A stretch of 64,000 nucleotides of DNA, from NCBI GenBank assembly GCA_032209605.1, contig JASFXZ010000001.1, positions 5,146,001 to 5,210,000 of the forward strand. Direction: 5' to 3'. The first letter of the stretch is position 1; every line of letters begins with the position of its first letter. Made by a program: the position numbers and the translations under genes. This document shows positions 23,601 to 35,012 of this stretch, piece by piece. The notes under the pieces are model-generated. The model did not search any database. It was not told the origin of the DNA and worked only from the letters and a program-made list of their open reading frames with translations. The DNA comes from Mactromeris polynyma. Its lineage: Eukaryota; Mollusca; Bivalvia; Venerida; Mactridae.

Positions 23601-26600
23601 TGTTTTAACATTCTTACCACTGTTTACATAAGTGAGCTTCTCTCCAGCTTGTATACATAGTTTCTTCTATATTTACTGGTTAACTAAACAGTTCTCGAAT
23701 CTGGACCAAGGTTATAAAAATTAGACATTTTTCTGCAAGGCATCAATTCAAGACAAAACAATCTGTCAAACAATTGATGGAATCGTAATCCAGAGTTTCT
23801 CTGCCACACGCTGAGAGCAAAACCTATGATACAATACCGCCATTAAGCCATAACTATTCAATAAAACATCTACGTAACATCTCACAGGCTCCCATCATCC
23901 CCCCCCCTGTCGTAACCACTAGTTGTTAGTATTAATATTAGAAGATGATCTGTTTTAGTTTACATTCATTGATTCAGATAATAAGTGAAGATGCTCAAAA
24001 TACAAATGGCTGGTTAGCTCTTTAGCCTAGTATATTTTAAGTGTGCACGATTGAAACATTTAAGAGGCCATGTTAATATAGCGAAATAACAGCAACTTTC
24101 GCCAGTACATAAATAGGCGGTAGATGAATCGTAAACAAAAAGAATGGCTTTTTATGCGAGTCCTGTCCAATGAACATGATACAAATATATGGACGCAAGA
24201 CCTTAAATAAGGAATACATAATTCATTTTGTAGACAGGTCACTTACCATGATGAATATCTGTAAATGAGATAGATTTCCAAGACTTGTGGCAATAGTTCT
24301 GGACATGAATACGGCTTGTGGCAATAGTTTGAGACACAATAGTCCACCAATATGACATCCAAAGTGGTAACAATACATTACAGCCAGACATCAATTATTT
24401 GGATGAAAGACAACACAAAACCAATCTCTTCCTTTAATATACAGGAAATCTGAGGGAAGTAGTTTTGATGATAAATGGTGTACGAAGTTCAATATGGGAG
24501 GAAATTATTTGAAAGTGTCACAGTTTCAATTCAAGCTCAATATGAATGTGTAGTACCCTTTGGCAGTCCAAGGCATTTGAACATTGGAGTGGTGTAAGGG
24601 ATGTGTGGAAAAAGGTTGTGGGAGTGTGTGGGAGGGGTGTGTGTGTGAAAAGTGTGTTTTGGGAGGGGTGTGTGTGGAGGAATGTATGGGGAGGGTGTGG
24701 GGGAAAGGAATGTATGGGGGAGGGTTTTGGGGAGATGAATGTATGGCGAAAGGTCTGGGGTAGGGTGTGTGTCTGGGTGGGTAGGGTGAAAGTGGGAGGG
24801 ACAGGTGGCTATTGGAGGGGTAGTTACGTGAGGTGTGTCTTCTCCAGCACATGGCGGTAACAGAAGCTCCCCTGAACACAGCTTTTTACAATCTCAAGCT
24901 AAGTTCAATAATGTTATTTGCCTAAATATTCGGGTAATGGCCACCTACTCCAATATTCTTCATTCCAATGATGTAGAAATGAATGTTCTATCAGTCAAAT
25001 ATTTCTCTATTCTCCGAACTGGCATTTCAACACAAATAAACAAGAATATTGGTAGAAACGGATGGATACTCTCAGTATTTTTATTCACCCATTTGGGAAT
25101 GTGGCTGGGGCCTTTCAGATTGGGAAAAATGCTTCCTTTTTCCTAAAATTGGGAATTTCAACTTTCTTTAAAAAAACTATCAGCAATAGATAAACTAGTG
25201 TATATATAGAACACCAAACCAAAATAATAACTTTCATGTGAAAGAGAAACAAAAGTTCATAAGGAAGTATTCAACTGTTGTGTCCATGTATAACTAGAAT
25301 TTAACAGATCACTCTCGCATGTCCCGAAAGATATCAGACTGGGAATTTTCATTGAAATTTTGGGAATGAAACTTATGTTTGGCCATTGGGAATGGGGCCT
25401 TTCAGCCGCAAATTGGCCAAAGAGAAACAACTGACTCCCCAAAGTATGTATAAGAGGAAAGAGTATGCGAAGAGCATCGAACTGGAACATGCAGACAATA
25501 TGTGCATCTCCTCTTGGTAGTGAATCTTTCCTTCAAGTTTCATTGAATTCCAGTCAGTGGCTGCTAAGAAATAGAATGCAGGATGAAGATCTCACTTGAA
25601 AGTTCACCATTATTGCAACAAAACTACTAGTATACAAAGTATCCATAAAACATTAATATGTTATCAATAAGTTAGAATACTTGATGCAAAACTGTGGTAA
25701 CTGAGTCTTGGTGATGAAGCTGTTACAGGAGTGTTGCGCTAAATCATGATTCACAAGAAGCTGTTACAGGAGTTTTGCCTTAAATCATGATTCACAAGAA
25801 GCTGTCACAGGAGTTTTGCACTAAATCATGATTCACAAGAAGCTGTTACAGGAGTGTTGCACTAAATCATGATTCACAAGAAGCTGTTACAGGACTTACA
25901 GCTAAATCTTGATTCGCAATCTATACATTTAGTTACATCCTCTTAGTGACCGTCTGATGTATTGTCTTCAACAGTAAGATGCTTAAATGCCAATTTGACA
26001 ACCAGTCAAATATACTTCAGATGTTTGCCACAGAATTGATAAAATCTCCAATCAATGCATTATGTCAGGGACAGATTGGCATCTAGAGATGGTCACACAT
26101 TCTCTCCCTTCATCCCTTCTGGAGTTCTCTCCCTTTATCCCTTCTGTATATAGTACTATATCTACAAATACTATAGAAGGGATAAAGGGAGAAAACTCTT
26201 GAAGGGATAAAGGGATAGATCTCATGACAATCTTCTGTACTTTAAATCTAGGTCACACACCAGCTCTGTTGACTGACTAAGTGTTGTGAATGTCAAAACA
26301 AGTTCCTGAAAATTTTAATTCGAGACAGAACAATTGAGACATTTCGTGAAAATAACGACATGGTGATAACACAAATGCAGACAAATTCCCAAAAGAAGAC
26401 AGAGACTTTTTTTATTTTATCACCGAAGAAACCATTAAATTAAATACCACGATCTCTAGGAAATTTTATTTGCGTTGTCTGACTGCTGCTTCTGTGTTCT
26501 GTGCAATACCATTATATAAACAGGGTTCAACACTAACAGTAGTCAACCAGTTCTGTGCCCACTTAAATCACTACTAGACTACCTTGCATCGGAAGTTGAA

Positions 26601-27839
26601 CTGTCAAAGGGACTAGTTGAATGTTGAGACATAAACAATGACAAATTTAAAGTACAAAAAGGAAAAAGCAATATGCTGGGGGAAAAAACAGTTTCACAAC
26701 CCTAAGTTTCGTGGGTTTCTTTTTTCTTTATTCCAATTTTCATAAAAATGTCCCCTTAGATCTGTACTATTCACTATCCCTGTGTTGTCAGGACCACTTA
26801 ATTTACTGAAGGACTACTTGATTTTGAATTGCGAACTAGTCCTGTGGATTACCAGGTTGGAAAAGTTAGTGAGAAAAAAAAACATGCAATGAAATATAAG
26901 TGTCTTGTTGATAAAAATATAATCCAGTAGGTATTCAGACCACACTGTAGTATATACACAAGTACTTATGACATCCAACATACAGAAACAGATACTGTTT
27001 GATTTCACAGGAGATTGTTGTGAGTTCTCTCCCTTTATTCCTTCAAGAGTTCTCTCCCTTTATCCATTCTAGGGTTCTCTCCCTTTATCCCTTCTAGAGT
27101 TCCATCCCTTTATTCCATCTAGACTATAATAGTCTATACTAAGGGAGAGAACTATTGTTTCCTCCCATGTTTATCTAACAATTACACACTCTTAACAAAA
27201 CATTACTAACTAGATGTGTCCATAGACAGGAATGCCTCCACTATGGGCATTGATCAGAAACCAATCTTTTGACAAAGTGCCATAACTCCTGCAAAAACTG
27301 GTGAATTGTAACTAATCGAACTTGATCTATGCTTTGCTTATGTGCCAAATATTAATTGAATCCATCCATCCTTTCAAGAGTAATGGATTGGAAACCAATG
27401 TTTCATATGGATGGATGGACAGACAGTGGTGATGCTTTATGCCACTTCACCATTCTTTGAATGACAATAATGGCAGGAGCATAACAAAGTGTGCCATAGA
27501 TTCAGTAAATCCACCTGTCTGAACAGAAAAAAAACAATTAAAAACATACAGATTTATAATGCAGGCCTTAAAGCCATGTCATTTCAGGGGTCACAACTCA
27601 GGACAAGACGTGACAAAAAAGTACATCATTTTTTAAAAGTACAAAGAATATGAAGCTCGGAGAAAAAAAAACACTTTTGCGGAATATTAATTAAAAAAAA
27701 TAACTTACCACATATTTCTTATCTTTTTCCCAAGTTTGTGTGTCCGATATTGACACGCACGGTGCCAGGATAGGAACTGGTGAACTTTCTGCACTCATTC
27801 TGTCTTTAAATCTCGAACATCACACGCAAAATATAAAAT
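17647..27839 (-). CDS. SGK3: SGK3-like serine/threonine kinase, N-terminal exons only (PX domain start); partial
   Basis: SGK3 is a PI3P-binding endosomal AGC kinase; its N-terminal PX domain targets it to membranes. Two coding exons are visible. Exon A is 27709-27839: it has a short 5' UTR after a TTTTCAG acceptor, ATG at 27798, 30 codons, and ends at a GTAAGT donor. Exon B is 17647-17730: 28 codons between CTCTGCAG and GTGAGT. Both junctions are phase 0 and join as ...WEKDKKYV-VYKVVVNSG..., followed by WFIFRRYNEFHTLFEK. The PCVSIS, VYKVVV and W-F-x-FRRY-x-EF stretches, and the splice position before VYKV, match vertebrate SGK3 as I remember it. The Arg-Arg-Tyr is the PX phosphoinositide-binding motif. 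Intron 1 is 9,978 bp and full of repeats. The acceptor before the ATG exon implies an upstream non-coding exon. No rest-of-PX or kinase exon was found in 1-17,646, so the gene continues off the left edge. Another PX protein is possible but fits less well. Confidence 0.78.
19845..20065. mobile_element. Repeat family 'E' joined to a second dispersed block
   Basis: 19845-19985 is family E (CGTCTGATTGGTTAATTCTG ... ACCAATGGTAATGCTGCATT). 19985-20065 (GGTTTTGCAAAGAATTGACC ... TTTTGAATCAATAGTACTT) matches the tandemly repeated block at 3015-3240 (CATGTTTTGGAAACTATTGA). SGK3 intron 1. Confidence 0.6.
20328..20579. repeat. 24-bp minisatellite, about 10 copies, in SGK3 intron 1
   Basis: The unit is GGCCCTGGATCACTCTCACC + TGAG, nearly perfect. 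Because 24 is a multiple of 3, several frames stay open and give Gly-Pro-Gly-Ser-Leu-Ser-Pro-Glu or similar octapeptide repeats. It lies inside an intron, so translation is unlikely. Confidence 0.93.
21895..22195. mobile_element. MITE family 'A' right arm expanded into a 25-bp array
   Basis: About 12 copies of GGATAAAGGGAGAGAACCCT + AGAAG (with AAGAAA and CATAG variants), ending in the family terminus TGACAATCTCCTGTG. The opposite arm is missing. ORFs on both strands here are by-products. Confidence 0.85.
22361..22497. mobile_element. Element family 'C', inverted copy
   Basis: CAGTAAAACCTGAGGTAAAG ... CAAGGGTCCCAAGGGTGATC ... CGAGGTTTGACCGTA; SGK3 intron 1. Confidence 0.75.
23338..23505. repeat. 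About 20-bp degenerate tandem repeat
   Basis: The unit resembles GAAATCATGAATTTGTGAAT, about eight copies with variants, in SGK3 intron 1. Confidence 0.8.
25716..25918. repeat. 41-bp tandem repeat, five copies
   Basis: The unit is GAAGCTGTTACAGGAGTGTT + GCACTAAATCATGATTCACA + A, the last copy diverged; SGK3 intron 1. Confidence 0.9.
26084..26236. mobile_element. MITE family 'A', copy
   Basis: Inverted arms (GGTCACACATTCTCTCCC ... AAGGGATAGATCTCATGACAA) around TATAGTACTATATC; SGK3 intron 1. Confidence 0.7.
27006..27163. mobile_element. MITE family 'A', copy with expanded left arm
   Basis: Starts CACAGGAGATTGTTGTGAG, with four TTCTCTCCCTTTATCC-type units, then a short right arm TACTAAGGGAGAGAACTATT; SGK3 intron 1. 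Confidence 0.7.
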
Positions 27840-28117
27840 CTGAAAACAAGACACGCTTATTAATTCTGGCACAATTTATAAAACAATATTTTTTTGCCAA
27901 CACATAAAAAACCCACTTAATTACATGTGTTCATTTAATATCCTCATTACACACGGAAAAATCTGTCAACAAATATTCAAATTTCCAGTGATGTTACTGA
28001 ACAATGATACTTACAAGTAACAGGAAATGTATGTGAAACTTAATGTTGATAAAAAAAAGATACCAAAGAAAACAAATAAACCATGTCAGGCCATCCATAA
28101 AAATGTATGGTACCCCG

Positions 28118-28407
28118 CACAGGAGATCGTCACAAGTTCTCTCCGTTAATTCCATCTATAGTCTGTTCCCTTTATCCAATCTAGAGTTCTCTCCCTTTAA
28201 CTCTTCTGTTGTATATGTATATATAGTACTACATATACTATAGAAGGGATAAAGGGAGAGAACTATAGAAGGGATAAAGGGAGAGAACTCTAGAAGAGAT
28301 AAAGGGAGAGAACTCTAGAAGAGATAAAGGGAGAGAACTATAGAATGGATAAAGGGAGAGAACTATAGAAGGGACAAAGGGAAAGAACTTGTAACAATCT
28401 ACTATGG
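28118..28407. mobile_element. MITE family 'A', copy with expanded right arm
   Basis: Starts CACAGGAGATCGTCACAAG, has a TATATAGTACTACATATA centre, then about six GGATAAAGGGAGAGAACT units, ending TTGTAACAATCTACTATG. It lies 280 bp upstream of the SGK3 coding start exon. Confidence 0.8.
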
Positions 28408-29221
28408 GGACAAGTAATCATACAATTTTTATTGATAAACTTGTCATAAATTTCACAGAAATTTCACTAAAAACTCAGTTATTTTATAAATACAAATGTA
28501 CATAAACTTGTAACTTGTTCAAAACCTGATAAGAAAAACAATATTATTGATTTGATTTTCCAGCAATTAATTATCTTGAGATAGGAATTTTGATATAAAT
28601 ATTATTGACTGCTTATATAATTTGTATGGAAAATTTATGTTGTCAGGTTGAACGTATTGATTCAATGTTTCTGGTTACATCAAATATATAAAATTGTATA
28701 TTTTAGGAAAATATAGATTGTAAACTTTACAATGGTATACTGCTTCTGAAAATCGAGCGAGAAACATGTCAGACGGGAAGTTAAAAAATAGCGTTTTCAT
28801 TAAATTGTTGGCATAGCACTTTGGCATTACACGCTATTCAGGTTAGGCAACTCTTTGATTTACTCGATACACCTTCTAATATTTACGATATACAGTGTTG
28901 AAACTGTTAACAGGTTTATGAAAAATTCTTTAAAATGATACTCTAACACTTACCTAAAATATCTTGAATTTCAAGTCTGAATGCACGGAAATCATTAATT
29001 GCCGTTTTTGTCTTTTAAGAAAAATTCAAAACCAATTTTAAGAGAAAAAAATAATAAACAGACATGAAGTATGACACCTTTACAGACAATCACACAAATG
29101 TTACTTCAAAGGTCATAACATTTTACAGTACAATGTATCAAAACATTTTTCAATACTTTGTGGACTTACAATATGATTTGTAAACTTTTAACAAGTACCA
29201 CGTCACAACAACAAAATACAA

Positions 29222-29300
29222 TACAGTAAAACCTTGATAATACGACCACCCTAGGGACCCTTGAAAACTGGTCTTATTAGTGAGGTTTTGCTGTATATAA
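29222..29300. mobile_element. Element family 'C', short copy
   Basis: CAGTAAAACCTTGATAATAC + GACCACCCTAGGGACCCTTG ... TTAGTGAGGTTTTGCTGTA, an almost minimal foldback of about 75 bp. Confidence 0.75.
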
Positions 29301-29309
29301 TCTGGGCCC

Positions 29310-29455
29310 TAGGTTACAATACTCAGTTTGGATACAAGTCTCAAAATGCAGCCTTGCAAGTGGTCAATTTAAGACTGTGCTCACAAACAGCCAATCAGAA
29401 GCTTGAGTATTCAGACCAGTCTCAAACTTCCAATCATAACTTCATTATCAAAGAG
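29310..29455. mobile_element. Repeat family 'E', copy
   Basis: GATACAAGTCTCAAAATGCA ... AACAGCCAATCAGAAGCTTG ... GACCAGTCTCAAACTTCCAA; it directly follows the short element C at 29222. Confidence 0.65.
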
Positions 29456-30215
29456 CTTCTTCATGCAGAGCTTTTTTTATCTCCAATTAAAAACCACCTT
29501 GTTAAATAATCAATGTAGAATTAGTATCAGAAGTTATTACACAGAGATGAGGTGGGGATAGATCAAAAAGTCAAATATAAGAAAAGAAACAGCACTTGAA
29601 AAAGCTTACAATGATAACTATAAATGTCCACTTAGTATAACATCATTTTGTACAAACATAATACTCAGTACATTTAAAAACGCAGTTTTATGAAAATACC
29701 CCATATTTGCAATGAAATAGATTGTGTATGTTGCATAGATATGAAATAATACAATGTACAGTTCTATTCTAGTACATGTATCCCTATTTTAGTTCACAAA
29801 ACTTGAAAGAAATCAGTTTTGTGCGTTTTAAATTGTACCAAGTACAGAATCTGTAAGCATGTGTCACTATACATGTACAAGAAACATTCTATTTTAATAA
29901 ATTAGTTATGTAACATTTCATGGACAGTAAAATCAAACATAAACTCACCTTATTCAATCTAATTAAAGTTGTAAACAGTCATCCTCCCACTATAATGGTG
30001 AACTCTGACCTGCGATTGTTTTATCTAACCAAGGAAGATAAAATAAATTAAAACCAAGGGAGGTAATTACATGAAGTACATCAAAGTAGTCAATACATGT
30101 GATATGGATTGTCTCCCTTGACATATATAATGTGTATATTGTATTTATGGAATTTGATAAGCAATATGCCAAATGTTACCAATTTAATTGGTTCTTAAAC
30201 ACATTTTCTAGAATA

Positions 30216-30308
30216 CAGTATGATGTATGCAGTATGATGTATGCAGTATGATGTATGCAGTATGATGTATGCAGTATGATGTATGCAGTATGATGTATGC
30301 AGTATGAC
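30216..30308. repeat. 14-bp tandem repeat, six copies plus a partial
   Basis: The unit is CAGTATGATGTATG, perfect; between SGK3 and TFB1M. Confidence 0.92.
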
Positions 30309-30409
30309 TAATATGTTCAAGGCTATAAGCAGTTGTTTTGCCAAATCTCTCTCTATACATCATCATATTTCTACTTCTATTCTAGCTGTTCTTAATGTTT
30401 TATAACTCA

Positions 30410-30750
30410 GGAGACTGTGAGGCCCTTGTATTGTGAATGTAGGAGTCTGTGTGAGGCCCTTGTATTGTGAATGTAGGAGTCTGTGTGAGGCCCTTGTATT
30501 GTGAATGTAGGAGTCTGTGTGAGGCCCTTGTATTGTGAATGTAGGAGTCTGTGTGAGGCCCTTGTATTGTGAATGTAGGAGTCTGTGTGAGGCCCTTGTA
30601 TTGTGAATGTAGGAGTCTGTGTGAGGCCCTTGTATTGTGAATGTAGGAGTCTGTGTGAGACCCTTGTATTGTGAATGTAGGAGTCTGTGTGAGGCCCTTG
30701 TATTGTGAATGTAGGAGTCTGTGTGAGGCCCTTGTATTGTGAATGTAGTA
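30410..30750. repeat. 34-bp minisatellite, 10 copies
   Basis: The unit is TGTGTGAGGCCCTTGTATTG + TGAATGTAGGAGTC, with one G-to-A variant. The minus-strand ORFs over it repeat every 34 residues and are artefacts. Confidence 0.95.
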
Positions 30751-31167
30751 ACTCATCTAAATCAAAGTCCATATTTTGACAAATGATACAAGACATGATA
30801 AATATCACTTTAAAAAGACAGCATTTCTGTTTACTGTTATCATAATTATGCACTTTAAGTGATCAAGGGAGAAAACTCATGTGGTTTAAAATATATAAAC
30901 ATTTTGTGCAGCAGTTCGTGATCAGGTGAGCTAAAAATAAGCTTAGGTCATTTTGAATGATTTAATTTTTAAATATTTCTCAACATCACAAAACGCTTCC
31001 AACAAGCAATTTGATAACATGTTACCAGATGTTAAATCTAAGCTGGATGAATACAACAAACTTTAGGTTTCACTGAGTGATTAATATCCACATAATACCA
31101 CTTCATCAGAGAAACCGAGGGGCCTTCACTCCGCAAAGCTTGAATACACTGACCTCATGATCCAATG

Positions 31168-31329
31168 CACAAGAGATTGTCACGAGTTCTCTCCCTTTTC
31201 CATTCTAGAGTTCTCTCCTTAACCCCTTCTATAGTATATGTATATACTACTATATATACACATAAAGTAAAGATAAAGGGAGAGAACTCTTGACAGGATA
31301 AAGGAGAGAACTCTTGACAATCTCCTGTG
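31168..31329. mobile_element. MITE family 'A', copy just behind TFB1M
   Basis: CACAAGAGATTGTCACGAG ... TTGACAATCTCCTGTG inverted ends with a TATATACTACTATATATA centre. It starts about 100 bp past the TFB1M stop, so it may lie in its 3' UTR. Confidence 0.8.
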
Positions 31330-31427
31330 ATCAAATGTACGATTTGTCAATGTAACGCCCTCCCCAAACCTCGTTTTTTGGGTATAATAGTTTATACAAA
31401 CATCCATCGATTATGTTTCCACTTTGT

Positions 31428-34400
31428 TCAAGAAATAAGTCTTTTTTGTGTCATACTTTCGTCGTCAACGCTGTTATTATTATCACGCTTTTCATTCTGT
31501 GCACCAGAATCATCGTTTATCAAATTATATTCCATTTCAACTGAGCGAATGTCTTTGTAGTTCTTTATACTTTTTGGATTACGGTAATCGTAATCGTATA
31601 TATATGGTAAACGTTTACAGATTTTGTCATACGCATGACACATACGACCGATGTCATGTATGGAAACCTGCCAGGAAGTTTTACACGGATCTATGTTGGC
31701 TTCGTGAATCAATTCCATCAGTAAATCAGGTTGATCTTTGGGAAATAATGTCCTGAAAGAAAAAGAGAGAAGCTTTACTATGATGTTGAAATAAATAAGA
31801 GATTCTGCACAATAGAATTTGACAAAATTACATTCCATCTAACATTTAACAGCAGATGAGACAGAAAAATACAGGTGGACCTTGTTTATTCTACAACCTT
31901 CCATCCAATTATTCAGTATCATTTGTATAAATATCAGGTACGGATGCATTTTCTTAGGCACGTCGAATTGAAATGGGCTATTTGAAACCATGTATTATGC
32001 GAAATAAAATTTCGGACCCGATGAATTCGAATAAACGAGATTCAACTGTATTTCAAATTACGACTAAAATTTATTAAAGGCAAATTCTACAGGTCACAGC
32101 AGAACAAGTCTATCTGCAGGTCACAGCAGAACAAGTCTATCTGCAGGTCATCGCAGAACAAGTCTATCTGCAGGTCATCGCAGAACAAGTCTATCTGCAG
32201 GTCATCGCAGAACAAGTCTATCTGCGTACAAATGAAGAAGGTCACAGCAGAACAAGTCTATCTGCGTACAAATGAAGCAGGTCACAGCAGAACAAGTCTA
32301 TATGCATACAAATGAAGCAGGTCACAGCAGAACAAGTCTATCTGCGTACAAATGAAGCAGGTCACAGCAGAACAAGTCTTTTTCATTTTCTCCCCGTATT
32401 TTTTGTTTAGGCACAATGAAACAAAAATCAATAGTCAATAGTGGATTTTATCTTTATATTCAAATTTAAAGTCATAAAACATGGAAGATTTATTTAAAAT
32501 ACTTACTCTAGTGAGTTTTTACAATGCTTCTGTCTATAATGGAACAAATGTCTATTGACTTTGGTGATCAGTCGATAAGGAAGATCAATCTTTGGTCGTT
32601 TTCTAGGCACAAGATGTACAACTCCGACATCAACATCTGGTGCTGGGACAAACGCTCGACCTGTCAAATGAACAACAAAAGCATGATAAGTACCCAAACA
32701 CGTACGCCCGTCTCCTCCTGGCAGTGAAGCTTCCAATTAAGTTCCATCCAATTCTGGTCAGTAGTTGCTGAGAAGCAGCACAGACATGAATGCAGGACAG
32801 ACACACAGACTGACAGACGAAGCGGCGGTTACATGCTCCTCCTTCAGTTGAGTCAGACTGATTAACAGCAAAGCGGTTTTTTGAGACTGGGAACTCAGTT
32901 TTATCAGCTGATTTCATGCTTAATACTAATCATTGTCAAAAATGAAGGTTAAATCACAGGAGATTGTCACAAGTTCTCTCCCTTTATCCCTTCTAGAGTT
33001 CTCTCCCTTTATCCTCTCTATAGTATATGCTATGTACTTGCTAACTTTACCCCTTTCTTTCTTAGTTCTCTCATTTCTATAAACATTCCGACACATAGGT
33101 TAGGGAGATAACAAACATTCTGACACATAGGTTAGGGAGATAACAAACATTCTGACACATAGGTTAGGGAGATAACAAACATTCTGACACATAGGTTAGG
33201 GAGATAACAAACATTCTGACACATAGGTTAGGGAGATAACAAACATTCTGACACATAGGTTAGGGAGATAACAAACATTCTGACACATAGGTTAGGGAGA
33301 TAACAAACATTCTGACACATAGGTTAGGGAGATAACAAACATTCTGACACATAGGTTAGGGAGATAACAAACATTCTGACACATACGTAAGGGAGACAAA
33401 AACACTTTTTTCAATTTAAAAAATTTCAAACCTGGTATTATATCTTTCAGCTCAACAATACAATAGTTTTGAATGTCTATAGATACACGAGAACGATGTT
33501 CAGTGTTTGGTTTCGCAACCATTCTTTCTGCAACCTCTTTCTGAAATGTCAACGTGAGTCGAGTTCTTCCATATCTCCAGGCACTAGTTCGGTTCGATAT
33601 CGCTTCCATGTATCGAAATATTAATGGAGTTGAAATGTTAAATGGTAAATTTCCAATGATATGTATATCAGGAGGTTCGTCAGTCCAAGGTTTGATGCAC
33701 TCCTCGGGAAACAAATTGTTCATGTCGAAGGTTAATGCATCCCCATGGTACGCTGTCAATCTGCCGGATGCATTAGCAAGTAACTGTAAAAATAATTTGT
33801 GTTAATTGTTGATTAAGTATATAAATCATGTAATGGAAGCCTTATAAGCAACTAAGAATTTTGCTGTCAGTGGAAGAGCTGAAGTCTGATTAGTTGGTTC
33901 TAAATCAAACATTTTTTCAGACATATTTACTCAGGGTTAGTTTTGGCTATTTTGGTAAGATGACCCATATCCTTCAAATTGGGAGTTCTTGCGCATTTAA
34001 CTTACAAATAGGGGAAAAAGTCTAGACAATTTTTAGGAATAAAAGTAAAGGATGTAGTGATAATAAATCAATTGCTACTTATATAAACTGCCTGTGACAG
34101 AAAAGCATCTAACTTTGTCAATTTTTGGCTTAATTGAACTGAAACTTTCTTCAGATATATTGGAAGTTTTTACATTCAAATTGGGAAAACTATGTACTTT
34201 TTGGCATTGTGAATATAGCTGATTAACGGCTACAATACCAGATGAAAATAAACCCTATGCAGTAATACCTTAAACACTTGTGACTCATTACAATACAGGA
34301 CTGATAGTCTATTCATAATGATTTGTGAAAACTCCATCCTTTTTGTATAATTTTATACCAACTACAAAGGTTTCATCATTCCTGACTTGGAGATCAAAGG

Positions 34401-35012
34401 TTCAAGAATATTCACAACAATCAGCAAAATACTACTCCTAGTTAGAATAAATAATGCGGGTCAGGACTTAAAACTGTGAACGTACAATGGTATTGTATTC
34501 TCTTCAAGGTGTCCGAAGTCCGAAATCAGTGCAACGACCAACCGGGTTCCATTTGACCCCTGGAGTTGACCCCTGAAATTTCCAAATTGCCACATTTTGA
34601 CCCTCGGCATTCTAACTGAAGAGTCATTCTTTCTCCAGAGGTATTTTGGCTATGAAATGGTAAAATCTGGTAAAAGAATTATCAAAATGACCCTCGAGAT
34701 TGAGCCCCTAGTGTAACCCCTGAAAGTGTCGACCACAAGAATAAATTTACTCACTTGTAACCCAGGAAAAAATCTCGGATCTTTCTCAATAGCGTACACA
34801 TGATTGACATCTTGTTGAAGGATAGCTCTAGTGATACCTCCTGGTCCAGGCCCTACTTCACACACGTAACATCCCTTTAATTTACCAGCATAACCCACAA
34901 TCTTCTTATTCAGAGACATATCCATGATAAAATTCTGTGACAGTCTTTTCGCTGCTGAAAGTTTGTACAGGCGAATAACATCGCCAATCGTTGGTAACGG
35001 AGGAAGTCTCAT
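31428..35012 (-). CDS. TFB1M: Mitochondrial dimethyladenosine transferase 1 (12S rRNA adenine dimethylase), complete, 4 exons
   Basis: Uses SAM to dimethylate two adjacent adenines in the 3' hairpin of mitochondrial small-subunit rRNA, a step in mitoribosome assembly; KsgA/Dim1 family. Exons: 34755-35012, 33432-33783, 32507-32660, 31428-31752. All junctions are GT-AG with phases 0, 1, 2. Total 1,089 nt, 362 aa, close to the human length. The start at 35012 gives MRLPPLPTI..., matching the conserved family N-terminus and leading into LSQNF. SAM motif I is EVGPGPGG (52-59), the acidic motif is AIEKD (74-78), GDA is at 100-102 and the catalytic motif is NLPF (131-134). Later the protein has TLTFQKEVAER and FVPAPDVDVGVV, as in TFB1M rather than nuclear DIMT1. 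The C-terminus is a charged, Asn/Asp-rich tail. A 32-bp minisatellite fills intron 2 up to about 35 bp from the exon 2 donor. The gene is divergent from the XKR gene. No canonical AATAAA was found close behind the stop. Confidence 0.96.
31870..32052. mobile_element. MITE family 'B', copy in TFB1M intron 3
   Basis: GGTGGACCTTGTTTATTCTA ... GAATAAACGAGATTCAACTGTA with the shared ATATCAGGTACGGATGCATT centre. Confidence 0.75.
32088..32380. repeat. Compound 26-bp / 40-bp tandem repeat in TFB1M intron 3
   Basis: About five 26-bp units (GGTCACAGCAGAACAAGTCT + ATCTGCA) are followed by about four 40-bp units in which GTACAAATGAAGCA is added to the same core. The long unit grew from the short one. Confidence 0.9.
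32955..33030. mobile_element. MITE family 'A', left-arm fragment in TFB1M intron 2
   Basis: CACAGGAGATTGTCACAAGT followed by two TTCTCTCCCTTTATCC units and TATAGTATATGC; the right arm is absent. Confidence 0.65.
33081..33397. repeat. 32-bp minisatellite, about 10 copies, in TFB1M intron 2
   Basis: The unit is GACACATAGGTTAGGGAGAT + AACAAACATTCT. The array stops about 35 bp short of the exon 2 donor at 33431. Confidence 0.95.
34540..34735. mobile_element. MITE family 'D', copy in TFB1M intron 1
   Basis: GGGTTCCATTTGACCCCTGG ... ATTTTGGCTATGAAATGGTA ... GAGCCCCTAGTGTAACCCC. The GGGGTTCCA-type ends are inverted. Related copies at 37774-37935 and 53185-53355. Confidence 0.75.

Larger units (their letters stand above)
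17731..27708 (-). other. SGK3 intron 1 (9,978 bp)
   Basis: Defined by the phase-0 exons at each end. It holds element E/G, the 24-, 20- and 41-bp arrays, three family A copies, an inverted element C, and a GT/G-rich tract at 24,595-24,810. A 186-codon plus-strand ORF (18367-18927) has no recognisable feature and is judged random. Confidence 0.7.
28408..31167. other. SGK3 5' region and TFB1M 3' flank
   Basis: Holds the short element C, a family E copy and the 14-bp and 34-bp arrays. Two minus-strand donor-like sites, TTTTAG|GTAAGTG (exon side ending 28954) and AAG|GTGAGTTT near 29945, could mark non-coding first exons of SGK3; neither is proven. Confidence 0.4.

Noticed and set aside
24526..24879. 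Pro/His-rich minus ORF and Gly/Val/Trp-rich plus ORF
   Set aside because: Simple translation of the GT/G-rich low-complexity tract.
30400..30853. Minus-strand repeat ORFs of 118 and 148 codons
   Set aside because: By-products of the 34-bp minisatellite; residues repeat every 34 positions in more than one frame.
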